Assembly (NCBI GenBank): GCA_003576685.1
Contig: QOZR01000008.1
Span: forward strand, 62,001-126,000
Reading direction: 5' to 3'
DNA length: 64,000 nt
Source: Virgifigura deserti
Lineage (GTDB): Bacteria; Pseudomonadota; Alphaproteobacteria; Dongiales; Dongiaceae
Below, one piece after another: positions 53,922-62,646 of the stretch (the first letter of the stretch is position 1; each line of letters starts with the position of its first letter). The position numbers and the translations under genes are program-made. The notes beneath the pieces were generated by a model. The model was given only the letters and a program-made list of their open reading frames with translations. It searched no databases and was not told where the DNA came from.

Positions 53922-54932
53922 TCAGGACGTTTCGAACTGGGACGGTTTTCGCTTGCCCTTCAGCCGCATCACGGGGGCATCGATCGCCTGCAGCCGATCC
54001 GTGCTCGGCGACTGGCCGAAGGTCTTGCGGTAAAGACGCGAGAAATGTTCGGGCGACCCGAAGCCGGAGGTGATGGCGATCTCGGTCACGGGGAGGTCCG
54101 TCTGCTGCAGCAGCTGGTGCGCCTTCGCCAGCCGCAGCGACATGTAATGCTTCAGCGGTGAAACGCCGAGCTGTTGCTGGAAATGCCGCTCAAGCTGGCG
54201 CCGTGACAGGCCGACCCGTTCTGCGATCTCATCGCAGGCAAGCGGCTCATCGAGCGCCCTCTGCATGAATTCTATCGCCTTGCGCACCGGCTGATTCGCG
54301 ATTCCGGCTCCGTCGATGATCGTCTCCTGCCCGCGCGACGGCGCCCGGATGCTCTCCTTCAGAAGCTGCTCGCCGACATCCCTGGCCAGCTCCGGGCCTA
54401 CCGTATGGCCGATCCAGGTCAGCATCATGTCCAGCACCGCGGTCGCGCCGGCACAGGTCAATCGGCCGGGCTCGATCGTGTAGAGCTGCTTCGTCGCTCG
54501 GATTTCTGGATAGAGCTCCTGGAAGCCGTCGAAATTCTCCCAGTGGACCGCGACGCTGTGCCCGTCGAGAAGGCCCGCCGCGGCCAGAAGCTCGCTGCCG
54601 GTTTCGATGCCACCGAGCTCCACGCCGAAGCGCGCCAATCGGCGAAGCCAGTTCTTGGCGCGCGCATTGTGCGCGTGCTTCTTCGATTCGAAGCTTGCGA
54701 TGACGAAAACGGCGTTGAACTCATCGTCCGAGGATATCGACCCGTCGACCGGGATCGTCATGCCGTTGCTGGCCTGAACGGGTTGGCCGTCCGCCGACAG
54801 GACCGCCCACGAGAACACGGGATGCTGCGATAGCCAATTCCCCACGGACAGGGGCTCGACGGCCAGCGCCAATCCCAGGTTCGTGAACTGCGGCTGGAGC
54901 AGAAAGCCGATCCGACGAATTTGAGAGGCCAC
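53922..54932 (-). CDS. GlxA/GbdR-type AraC-family regulator
   Basis: 336 residues. N-terminal DJ-1/PfpI-like (GATase1-like) sensor domain (about 5-190, with IETGSELLAAAGLL), then two AraC helix-turn-helix units (about 215-315, LACDEIAERVGLSRRQLERHF and LPVTEIAITSGFGSPEHFSRLYRKTFG). The start is the GTG at 54930-54932, with AGGAGGG seven bases upstream; a longer frame exists. The family includes regulators of betaine, carnitine and choline catabolism in Pseudomonas and Rhizobiales. It is divergent from the Rieske oxygenase operon and probably activates it. Confidence 0.9.
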   Translation of the reverse strand: MASQIRRIGFLLQPQFTNLGLALAVEPLSVGNWLSQHPVFSWAVLSADGQPVQASNGMTIPVDGSISSDDEFNAVFVIASFESKKHAHNARAKNWLRRLARFGVELGGIETGSELLAAAGLLDGHSVAVHWENFDGFQELYPEIRATKQLYTIEPGRLTCAGATAVLDMMLTWIGHTVGPELARDVGEQLLKESIRAPSRGQETIIDGAGIANQPVRKAIEFMQRALDEPLACDEIAERVGLSRRQLERHFQQQLGVSPLKHYMSLRLAKAHQLLQQTDLPVTEIAITSGFGSPEHFSRLYRKTFGQSPSTDRLQAIDAPVMRLKGKRKPSQFETS

Positions 54933-54973
54933 GCCAAAGCCCTCCTGCTTGCATGCGTTTGTCCTTGCCCACT

Positions 54974-55046
54974 GGCAATCCCACTCGGCAATCCCACAGC
55001 GACGGCGCTGCTCCCTCATGACTTAATGCGCCATGAGGGTGGCGCA
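54974..55046. promoter_or_regulatory. Divergent control region: direct repeats and nested palindromes
   Basis: GGCAATCCCAC occurs at 54974-54984 and 54987-54997 (13-bp period). Further on, CCCTCATG (55013-55020) pairs with CATGAGGG (55032-55039), and TGCGCCA (55027-55033) pairs with TGGCGCA (55040-55046). The two palindromes overlap, so only one can form at a time. All lie between the AraC-type regulator and the Rieske gene. Confidence 0.55.
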
Positions 55047-55140
55047 ATAGGTCAAGTCCTCGCTGCCGGTAAATCTAATTTGAGGGCGGCGAGGCGATGC
55101 CACCCGGCGCGCATCGCAAAGGATAGCCCGGAGGACCAAG

Positions 55141-56277
55141 ATGATGCAGATAGCGAATGATTGGAGCTTTTCGAGTCCGGAAACGGCGCTGACGCTGCCC
55201 TCCAGATACTTCTTCGATCCGGAGGTCTTTCAGGCCGAGAGGGATCGAATCTTCATGAGTTCGTGGCACCTGATCGGCCACAAGAGCGAGCTGAGCGAGC
55301 CCGGCCAGTTCATCGTCTGCGATGTCTTCGACCAGAGTGTCGTCGCCACGCGCGGCCGTGACGGCACGGTCCACGCGTTCCACAATGTGTGCCAGCACCG
55401 CGGCAATCGGCTGGTCAACGAGCGTCGCGGTACGACCAAGGGCGTATTCCGCTGCTCCTACCACTCCTGGTGCTATGGATTGGACGGAAGCCTGCGCAGC
55501 GCGCCGCGGTCGGAGCGCATGGTCGACTTCAAGAAGGAGAACTACGGAATTCCGCCGGTCCGGGTCGAGGAATTCGCCGGCTTCCTCTTCTTCAACCTCG
55601 ATCCGAAGGCGCCGTCGATGCAAGACACCTTCCCGGGCGCCGAGGCAACGATGATCGAGCGGTTTCCGGACGCCCAGGACGTGCGCCTTGTGGGCGAAAA
55701 GGACTTCCTGGTTCCGGCGAACTGGAAGGTCATCATGGACAACAATATCGAAGGGTATCACTTCGAGTTGTCCGGTCCGGTTCACACCGTCCTGGCGAAC
55801 CTGATCTCCTTCGAAGGCTACAAGCTGACCCCGCACGAGCGGTGGTGGACCTACACGGCGCCGGCGAACATGGCGGCCGAGCAGGCCTACAGCGTGCCGC
55901 TCGACGACGAGGCGAAGCAGTCGAACCCGCGCTTCTTCAACATCGTGCTCTGGCCGCACAACACCTTCTACCGGTTCCCGTTCTCGAACTTCCTCGGGAC
56001 CTTCCTGATCATCCCGACCGGAGCCGAGGAATCGATCATCCGCGTCGGCTATTACGTTGCCGGCGAGAAGATTCCGGCGGTCACGGAAGCGTCGATCAAG
56101 TGGATGAGCGAGGAGCTCGGGCCGGAGGACATCAGCCTCAACATCACGACGCAGAAGGGCCTCCGCTCGCTCGGCTACAAGCAGGGCCGCTACATGATCG
56201 ACGCGGAGCGGAGCAACATGAGCGAGCACCTCGTCCACCATTTCCACACCTTGGTCTACAACGCGATTCGGGGTTGA
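55141..56277 (+). CDS. Rieske oxygenase large subunit, glycine betaine/carnitine monooxygenase type
   Basis: 378 residues. The Rieske 2Fe-2S ligands are Cys84/His86 (CQHRG) and Cys105/His108 (CSYHSW). The mononuclear iron site lies around NNIEGYHFELSGPVH. Length and context match the alpha subunit that demethylates glycine betaine to dimethylglycine (GbcA type) or opens carnitine (CntA type). Its electron supply is the next gene. Start ATG at 55141 or 55144. Regulation is likely by the divergent AraC-type protein. Confidence 0.9.
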   Translation: MMQIANDWSFSSPETALTLPSRYFFDPEVFQAERDRIFMSSWHLIGHKSELSEPGQFIVCDVFDQSVVATRGRDGTVHAFHNVCQHRGNRLVNERRGTTKGVFRCSYHSWCYGLDGSLRSAPRSERMVDFKKENYGIPPVRVEEFAGFLFFNLDPKAPSMQDTFPGAEATMIERFPDAQDVRLVGEKDFLVPANWKVIMDNNIEGYHFELSGPVHTVLANLISFEGYKLTPHERWWTYTAPANMAAEQAYSVPLDDEAKQSNPRFFNIVLWPHNTFYRFPFSNFLGTFLIIPTGAEESIIRVGYYVAGEKIPAVTEASIKWMSEELGPEDISLNITTQKGLRSLGYKQGRYMIDAERSNMSEHLVHHFHTLVYNAIRG

Positions 56278-56370
56278 GAAGGCCGGTGCAGGCCGCTCAT
56301 GAAGCGGCGGCCTGCACGGCGGGCCCATGATCGATCCGACCGGCCCAATCCCGATCCCTATGGGGAACGC

Positions 56371-57330
56371 ATGCCGGAAGCGATGAACAGAACATCCGTC
56401 GCCGTGGCGAACGCGCGGCTGATCGCCCAGGACATCAAGCAGCTCGACCTGACGCCGACGGACGGCCGGGCGCTGCCGCCGGTCGAGCCCGGCGCGCATC
56501 TCGACCTCTGGCTGCCGAACGGGCAGGTCCGGCAATATTCGATCGTCGCGCGCAGGGAAGACGGCGCGAGCTACAGGATCGCCGTTCTGCGCGACCCGAA
56601 CTCCCGCGGCGGAAGCGCCTATGTCGTGGAGACGGTGGAAGACGGCCAGGTTCTCGGAATCAGTGCGCCGCGCAACCATTTCGCGCTCGACGAGGGCGCC
56701 GACGATTACGTCCTTATCGCCGGCGGTATCGGCGTCACGCCGCTCATCCCGATGGCGCGCCGATTGTCGGAGCGGGGCAAGCCCTTCGCCTTCCACTATC
56801 TCAGCCGATCACGGGAGCGCGCCGCCTTCCTCGATGTCCTGCAGGCGAAACCGCTGAACCGACATCTCGGCCTGCATTTCGACGACGCGCAGGGCAGGCC
56901 CGACCTCGCGAAGATGATCGGCCCGCCGCGCACCGGGAGGCGAATCTATGTCTGCGGCCCCTCCGGCCTGATCGACGCCGTGCTCGATGCGGCGCGGGAA
57001 TGGCCGTCGGACGCGGTGCGGTTCGAACGCTTCACCCGCGACGCCGCCGAGCCGGGCGCGGGCGCCGCTTTCGAGGTCGAACTCACGCGGTCCGGGCAGG
57101 TCGTTTCGGTCGGGCCCGAGGAGACGATCCTCGATGCCCTCGACAAGGCAGGCGTCGCCGTCGAGTCCGTCTGCAAGGAGGGCATCTGCGGATCCTGCAT
57201 GGTGCCGATGCTGTCGGGCGAAGCCGATCATCGGGACTCCGTCCAGACCGAGGCGGAGCAGCAGGCCAACGATTACATCTGCGTCTGTGTCTCGCGCGCG
57301 ATATCGCCGCGTCTCGTGCTCGACCTGTGA
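56371..57330 (+). CDS. Oxygenase reductase (FMN/NAD plus plant-type ferredoxin)
   Basis: 319 residues. Flavin domain with RQYSIVAR, NAD domain with LIAGGIGVTPLIPMAR and YVCGPSGLI, and a C-terminal ferredoxin domain with CKEGICGSC plus a later Cys in YICVCVSR. It passes electrons from NAD(P)H to the Rieske oxygenase. The ATG at 56371 has TGGGGA upstream; an earlier in-frame ATG at 56299 adds a proline/arginine-rich tail and is rejected. GbcB/VanB-like. Confidence 0.9.
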   Translation: MPEAMNRTSVAVANARLIAQDIKQLDLTPTDGRALPPVEPGAHLDLWLPNGQVRQYSIVARREDGASYRIAVLRDPNSRGGSAYVVETVEDGQVLGISAPRNHFALDEGADDYVLIAGGIGVTPLIPMARRLSERGKPFAFHYLSRSRERAAFLDVLQAKPLNRHLGLHFDDAQGRPDLAKMIGPPRTGRRIYVCGPSGLIDAVLDAAREWPSDAVRFERFTRDAAEPGAGAAFEVELTRSGQVVSVGPEETILDALDKAGVAVESVCKEGICGSCMVPMLSGEADHRDSVQTEAEQQANDYICVCVSRAISPRLVLDL

Positions 57331-57379
57331 GCGGGGCAGCGACGATGAGAAAGAACCGGAAGGAACGGAGTCAAAACAG

Positions 57380-59008
57380 ATGAGCGTTCGGCAGAGCTTC
57401 GATTTCATCATTGTCGGCGCCGGATCGGCAGGCTGCGTCCTTGCCAACCGTCTCAGTGCCGAGCCCGGCAACCGCGTCCTCGTCCTGGAGGCGGGCCCGC
57501 GCGACGGCGGTCTGTTCATGACCATGCCGGCGGGCGTCTATCGTGCCTACAGGGACACCCGCATCAATTGGAACTATGAGAGCGAGCCGGAACCCCATAT
57601 GGACGACCGGCGCATCCCGGTCCCCCGCGGCCGCGTGCTGGGCGGCTCGTCCTCGATCAACTCCATGGTCTATCTGCGCGGCCATCCCCGGGACTATGAC
57701 CGCTGGGCGGCGGACGACCTGCCCAGCTGGGACTATGGGCATTGCCTGCCCTATTTCCGTCGGTCCGAAACCAGCGACACGGGACCGAACGCCTATCGCG
57801 GCGGCGATGGCCCGCTCTCCGTCGAGACCGGAACGCTGGACAGCCCCATCTTCGACGCCTTCCTGGATGCCGCGGCCGAAGCCGGACATGGGATCTCCGA
57901 CGATTTGAACGGTGCGAAGCCGGAAGGATTCACGCGGCTCCAATGCACCAAGCGCAATGGGCGCCGATGCAGCGCGGCCGTCGCCTATCTTCACCCGGTC
58001 ATGGCGCGGCCCAACCTGACCGTGGAGACCGGCGCCCAGGTCCTGGGCCTTTTGTTCGAAGGGACCCGCGCGGTCGGCGTGCGCTATACGCAGGGCGGCA
58101 AAATCCTGGAAGCCCGCGCGGACCGTGAGGTCATCCTCTCCGGCGGCGCGATCAATTCGCCGCAGGTCCTGATGCTTTCGGGCATCGGTCCGGCCGAGGA
58201 GCTGGCGAGGCACGGTATTCCCGTCCGTCACGAACTCCCCGGCGTGGGCGACAACCTGCAGGACCATATCGACGTGGTGCTGCAGTTCCGCACCTGCAAG
58301 CCGGTGTCGCTCGCTTGGCTGCGTCACCCATGGGGCAAGCTCCGCGTCGGCGCCGAATGGCTCCTGTCGCGTTCGGGCGTCTGCGCCTCGAACATCTTCG
58401 AGATCGGTGGCGTGATCCGCAGCAACTCGGAGACGCCGCACGCGAACCTGCATTTTCATATCGCGCCTGTCATGTTCCACTACAGCGACACCGACATCAC
58501 CCTTGCCGAGGGGTTCACCGTGCATCTCTCCCAACTCCGGCAGGAAAGCCGCGGCCGAATCGTGCTGCGGTCCGACAATCCCCTCGACAAGGCCGGCATC
58601 CAGTTCAACTTCCTTGCCACGGAGCAGGACCGCCGCGAATTCCGCGAGGGCATTCGCCTCACCCGGGACATCGTCAGCCAACCGGGTCTCGCCTCTCTCT
58701 CGGGCGGCGAAACCGCGCCCGGTGCGGATATCCAATCGGACGACGCCCTGGATGCCTTTGTGCGGGCTAAGGCGGAGACGGAGTTCCATCCGAGCTGCAC
58801 CTGCCGGATGGGGCGGGACGACATGGCGGTGGTGGATGAGGAGCTTCGCGTGCGAGGCCTCGAGGGGCTGCGGGTGGTCGATGCGTCGGTCATGCCGACC
58901 GTCGTCAGCGCGAACCTCAACGGCCCGACGATCATGATCGCGGAGAAGGCCGCGGACCTGATTCTCGGCCGGCCGGCCTTGGCGCCGCATGACCCGCGCG
59001 CGGCCTGA
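57380..59008 (+). CDS. GMC-family FAD oxidoreductase, choline dehydrogenase-like
   Basis: 542 residues. FAD motif FIIVGAGSAGCVLANRLS at 9-26, GMC signature 1 GRVLGGSSSINSMVYLRG, signature 2 SGGAINSPQVLMLSGIG, and the catalytic His in FHPSCTCRMG with the final Asn in VSANLNGPTIMIAEKA. It oxidises a primary alcohol, most likely choline or a related amino alcohol given the neighbours, though BetA-like GMC proteins have varied substrates. It follows the reductase by about 50 bases in the same operon. Confidence 0.9.
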   Translation: MSVRQSFDFIIVGAGSAGCVLANRLSAEPGNRVLVLEAGPRDGGLFMTMPAGVYRAYRDTRINWNYESEPEPHMDDRRIPVPRGRVLGGSSSINSMVYLRGHPRDYDRWAADDLPSWDYGHCLPYFRRSETSDTGPNAYRGGDGPLSVETGTLDSPIFDAFLDAAAEAGHGISDDLNGAKPEGFTRLQCTKRNGRRCSAAVAYLHPVMARPNLTVETGAQVLGLLFEGTRAVGVRYTQGGKILEARADREVILSGGAINSPQVLMLSGIGPAEELARHGIPVRHELPGVGDNLQDHIDVVLQFRTCKPVSLAWLRHPWGKLRVGAEWLLSRSGVCASNIFEIGGVIRSNSETPHANLHFHIAPVMFHYSDTDITLAEGFTVHLSQLRQESRGRIVLRSDNPLDKAGIQFNFLATEQDRREFREGIRLTRDIVSQPGLASLSGGETAPGADIQSDDALDAFVRAKAETEFHPSCTCRMGRDDMAVVDEELRVRGLEGLRVVDASVMPTVVSANLNGPTIMIAEKAADLILGRPALAPHDPRAA

Positions 59009-59048
59009 CTTCAAATAAGCTCATCGGTATAGGAGAGGATCGATCACG

Positions 59049-59819
59049 ATGCTCAAGACAGACGCCGCATCCGTAATGGGGGCCGCAGGGTGCGAGCCCG
59101 ACCACCGGCAGGAACGAATCGAGTTGGCCGCGGCCTTCCGCTGGACCGCCCGGCTGAACATGCATGAGGCCGTGGCCAATCATTTCAGCCTCGCTTTGTC
59201 GGACGACGGGTCGCGGTTCCTGATCAATCCGAACGGCCGTCATTTCTCCCGCATCCGCGCGAGCGACCTCCTGCTGCTCGATGCCGGCGACCCGGCCACG
59301 ATGGACCGGCCGGACGCGCCGGATCCGACCGCATGGGCGATTCACGGCGCCATGCATCGCAACGTTCCGCAGGCCCGGTGCGTTCTGCATGTTCACGCGA
59401 AGCATGCGACGGTGCTGGCGTCCCTGCGCGACTCCTCGGTGCCGCCGATCGACCAGAACACGATGCGCTTCTATGAGCGGATCGCAATCGACGATGGGTT
59501 CGACGGCATGGGGCTGGGTGACGAGGGCGAGCGGCTCTCGCGATGCATCGGCAACCACAACCTGCTGGTCCTGGGCAATCATGGCGTGCTGGTGGTGGGT
59601 GCCACAGTGGCGCAGGCGTTCGATACGCTCTACTACTTCGAGCGGGCCTGCGAGACGCTCATCACCGCCTACATGACCGGGAAGGAGTTGCGTATCGCTT
59701 CGGACGAGGTCGCCCGCAAGACGGCGCAGCAGTGGGCCGAATATCCCGATCTCGCCGAAAATCATTTCCGGGAACTTCTGGCGATCCTGGATGAGGAGGA
59801 GCCCGACTACCGATCGTGA
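59049..59819 (+). CDS. Class II aldolase/adducin-family protein
   Basis: 256 residues. Zinc-binding histidines in VLHVHAKHAT and LGNHGVLVVG; start region LNMHEAVANHFSL; the usual phosphate-binding residues are not obvious. GGAGAGG precedes the ATG. It follows the choline-dehydrogenase-like gene by about 40 bases and may be the last gene of that operon. Relatives include fuculose-phosphate aldolases and decarboxylating or dehydrating enzymes. Its link to amine catabolism is unclear. Confidence 0.85.
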   Translation: MLKTDAASVMGAAGCEPDHRQERIELAAAFRWTARLNMHEAVANHFSLALSDDGSRFLINPNGRHFSRIRASDLLLLDAGDPATMDRPDAPDPTAWAIHGAMHRNVPQARCVLHVHAKHATVLASLRDSSVPPIDQNTMRFYERIAIDDGFDGMGLGDEGERLSRCIGNHNLLVLGNHGVLVVGATVAQAFDTLYYFERACETLITAYMTGKELRIASDEVARKTAQQWAEYPDLAENHFRELLAILDEEEPDYRS

Positions 59820-59842
59820 GCGGCGGGGCGTGGTTCAAGTCG

Positions 59843-60682
59843 TCAGCGTGCGCGGTCGTTCGACGGCAGCGGCTCGAACTGGGCAAACCACTGCCCGGCA
59901 TCCCCCGGCCCCGCCATGTCGTAATAGAGTGAAGTCATGCGCAGACGGCCGGCCAATCCCAGCTCGGGCCCGGAGATCAGGCTGTGAAATTCCTCGCCGC
60001 CGAGGATGCGGTGCGCAATGGTGATATAAAGCCGCGAAAGCATGCCGTCGCGCAGCATGGTCTCGAGCATGCGCGGCCCGGCCAGCAGGAAAAGGCTGTG
60101 GAAGCCGCGCTGGCCGAGCGCCCGCGTCAGGGGCGCGCCTTCCACCGACTTGCCTTTGCCGGCGATGATCACGTCATAGCCGCGGGCCCGTAGCGCTTCG
60201 ATCCGGTCGGCCGGCGCCGCGGCGCCTGTGGCGATGAAGACGCGCTGTTCCGCGCGTACCAGTGATTCGGGGATCGGGAAATCGAGGCTCGCGCTCGCAA
60301 CGGCGACGGCGGGCTGCGGCGCAAGGCCGTTGTCGCGGCGCCATTGGGCGAGGTCGCGCGTCCCCACTTGGAGGATGTCGTCCAGGCGGCCTTCGGCAAT
60401 GGCGCGCAGATAACCGCCATGGGTGATCAGGCAATCGGCCTGTGCCTGCAGTTCGAGCAGCAGGCGAAAATCATTGCCGCTGATCAGGCCCGCCGGCAGA
60501 TGGCTGGCGCCGGTACCCGGCTCTTCCAGGGCGATGCGGCCGTCGAGGCTGCAGACGAAGTCGGCATAGACAAACGGTGCCTCCGCGCTGCCCAGCCGAT
60601 GCAGCTTGTGGGCGAGATAGGTCCCCGCTAGCGCGCGCTCTTGCGGCGGTCCCGGATAGAGTCTGAGAAGACGAGCGGCCAT
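59843..60682 (-). CDS. RibD C-terminal (dihydrofolate-reductase-like) domain protein
   Basis: 279 residues. PFVYADFVCSLDGRIA near residue 47, ITHGGYLRAI, and the late FLLAGPRMLETMLRDGMLSRLYIT match the NADPH-binding reductase domain of RibD, without the deaminase half. RibD itself reduces a riboflavin intermediate; stand-alone domains often have other or unknown roles. Start at the ATG 60680-60682; a longer frame to 60712 is possible. Convergent with the aldolase gene. Confidence 0.82.
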   Translation of the reverse strand: MAARLLRLYPGPPQERALAGTYLAHKLHRLGSAEAPFVYADFVCSLDGRIALEEPGTGASHLPAGLISGNDFRLLLELQAQADCLITHGGYLRAIAEGRLDDILQVGTRDLAQWRRDNGLAPQPAVAVASASLDFPIPESLVRAEQRVFIATGAAAPADRIEALRARGYDVIIAGKGKSVEGAPLTRALGQRGFHSLFLLAGPRMLETMLRDGMLSRLYITIAHRILGGEEFHSLISGPELGLAGRLRMTSLYYDMAGPGDAGQWFAQFEPLPSNDRAR

Positions 60683-60740
60683 GGCGCATTCTATCACCCT
60701 GCCGGCGAGCACGGACAGAGGGCCCGGAACCGCCGCTTAG

Positions 60741-61006
60741 AGTGTCTAACAACCCCTATCCACGGTCTGCGTTGGTCTGGGCGGGGCGCGGGTTAGGAGC
60801 CGGGCCGCCGGCGATGCCGGGCGCATCGTCAAGGCCCGGCGACGCGGCCCCGCGTCCCGCCCAGACCAACCCGGAGGGCCACGGTCCGGTGTCCGTGGGA
60901 CGGCGTCGGCCGGCGCTCGCGATGCGCCAGCATCGCCACGCACCGCCCTCCTAGCCCACGGCCACCGGACCGTGGCGCAGACCGTGGATAGGGGCTGTTA
61001 GGCACT
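60741..61006. repeat. 266-bp element able to fold as a three-way junction
   Basis: Outer arms 60741-60771 and 60976-61006 are complementary in 29 of 31 positions. Immediately inside are two stems: 60772-60792 with 60849-60869 (21 bp, one G-T pair) and 60878-60899 with 60955-60976 (22 bp, one mismatch). Each stem carries further perfect hairpins: 60799-60806 with 60833-60840, 60812-60817 with 60823-60828, and 60919-60925 with 60930-60936. The right arm covers the amidase stop codon. It is a structured MITE-like repeat or structured RNA; see findings. Confidence 0.85.
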
Positions 61007-62446
61007 CTTGGCCCAGGCGCTGATCGCCGGGTGGCGGTCCTTCCAGGGACGGGCCGCCTCGAGTTGCCCGGCAAGGCGGAACAGAGTCGTCTCGTCGCCG
61101 AAACGGCCGATGAAGTGAACGCCCACCGGCAGGCCGTCCTGCGACCAGTGCAGCGGCAGCGTCATCGCCGGATTGCCGGTGACGTTCGCGATCGGCGTGA
61201 AGGGCACGAAGGCGAAGAACCGCTCGATATAGCGCCGCCAATTGGGGTCGTCGGACGTGATATAGCCGTGCTCGACCGGCAGCGATGCGAGGGTCGGCGT
61301 GAGCAGCAGGTCGTATTTCTCGAAGAACGGTGCGACCTGTCGGGAAACCTGGCTGAAATGCTCGAGGATGCCGAGAAACTCGGTGGCCGAGATCTTCCGC
61401 CCCTGTTCCGCCAAGGCAAAATTGGCCCGCTCGATGATGTCGGGAGAAGGCGGCCGGTTCATCACGCGCGCCAAATCGTCGATTCCGGCCGCCAGATGAG
61501 TCATGAGGAGCCGCGTGATGGCGTCGCACAGGGCATCACCGTCGAAGACCGGCGCCGCTTCCTCCACGTGATGGCCGAGATCGGCGCAGAGCCTTGCCGC
61601 TTCCTGCATCGCCTCCCGGCATTCGGCCGCGACGGGCACGTCGGATGGTGGCTTGTCGGAAAACGCGATTCGCAGTCGCCCCGGATCGCGGCCCACCTCT
61701 TCCCGGTAGGGCCGCTCCTTGGGCGGCGCCCAGTATGGCGCACCGGGATCGGCCCCCTCGGTGGCGTCGAGCAGCGCAGCGCTGTCGCGGACCGATCGTG
61801 TGACCGCATGTTCGATGACCAGCCCGTTCCAGTACTCGCCGCCGTCCGGGCCGGTCGGCACGCGCGCCCGCGTCGGCTTCAACCCGAAGGCGCCGCAGCA
61901 GGACGCCGGAATGCGAATCGATCCGGCACCGTCGTTCGCATAGCCCAGCGGCACCATGCCGGAGACCACGGCCGCCGCCGAGCCGCCGCTCGACCCGCCG
62001 GTCGTGCGTGCCGGGTTCCACGGATTGTTGCAGCGACCGTTGGCGACGGGCTCGGTGGTCACGCTGGCGCCGAACTCCGGCAGGTTGGCCTTGGCGATGA
62101 TCACGAGCCCCGCGCGCTTGTAGCGGCGAATCAGCTCGCTGTCATACGGGCGGGTGAATCCCTGCCCCAATCGACTCGCCATGCTGGCCGGAAAACCGGC
62201 ATAGGACAGATACTCGTCCTTCAGCACGATCGGAACGCCGGTGAAGGGGCCGTCGGCGAGGCCTGCCGCAATGTCGCGCTCGGCCTGCGGCCGCATCGAG
62301 GCGACGACCGCGTTCAGATTCGGATTGAGCTTGTCGATCCGGGCGAAAGCCGCCTCGAGGACTTCCGACGGCGTTACCTCCTTGCGACGGATCAGGTCGG
62401 CAAGCCCAAGACCATCGAAGTCCGCATACTCGGCAAAGTCGCCCAT
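60998..62446 (-). CDS. Amidase-signature family hydrolase
   Basis: 482 residues. The Ser-cisSer-Lys triad is visible: Lys in VPIVLKDEY and serines in [14 protein letters not shown]. The ATG at 62444-62446 has AAGGGA upstream; an in-frame ATG at 62467 has none. No GatB/GatC partner and no signal peptide, so it is a stand-alone cytoplasmic amidase. Its last codons lie inside the right arm of the 266-bp element. It is divergent from the polyamine-type transporter, and an amide or acylated amine imported by that system is a possible substrate. Confidence 0.9.
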   Translation of the reverse strand: MGDFAEYADFDGLGLADLIRRKEVTPSEVLEAAFARIDKLNPNLNAVVASMRPQAERDIAAGLADGPFTGVPIVLKDEYLSYAGFPASMASRLGQGFTRPYDSELIRRYKRAGLVIIAKANLPEFGASVTTEPVANGRCNNPWNPARTTGGSSGGSAAAVVSGMVPLGYANDGAGSIRIPASCCGAFGLKPTRARVPTGPDGGEYWNGLVIEHAVTRSVRDSAALLDATEGADPGAPYWAPPKERPYREEVGRDPGRLRIAFSDKPPSDVPVAAECREAMQEAARLCADLGHHVEEAAPVFDGDALCDAITRLLMTHLAAGIDDLARVMNRPPSPDIIERANFALAEQGRKISATEFLGILEHFSQVSRQVAPFFEKYDLLLTPTLASLPVEHGYITSDDPNWRRYIERFFAFVPFTPIANVTGNPAMTLPLHWSQDGLPVGVHFIGRFGDETTLFRLAGQLEAARPWKDRHPAISAWAKSA

Positions 62447-62646
62447 CGCCCAGATCCCTTTCCGCACGGAGTGTTGTGTGAGTCGCCCGCCTCAGATCGG
62501 TACGAGATGCGACATCAATCCATGCGCGGCATATGAGGTCAACCGTCCGCTAAAATCTGGCGTGACGTCGAATCGTGTAGTTGCCAATCTAGGAGGCGAA
62601 TCATAAGCTTGTCAGCTTGTGAAGCCAGGGGCCAAGTATTTTCAGA

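Noticed and set aside
52082..54073. 663-codon plus-strand frame within the betaine permease
   Set aside because: Arg/Gly/His-rich +1 shadow of a protein with clear permease motifs.
62447..62646. Operator search between the amidase and PotA-type genes
   Set aside because: Only weak short inverted repeats are present; nothing above chance.
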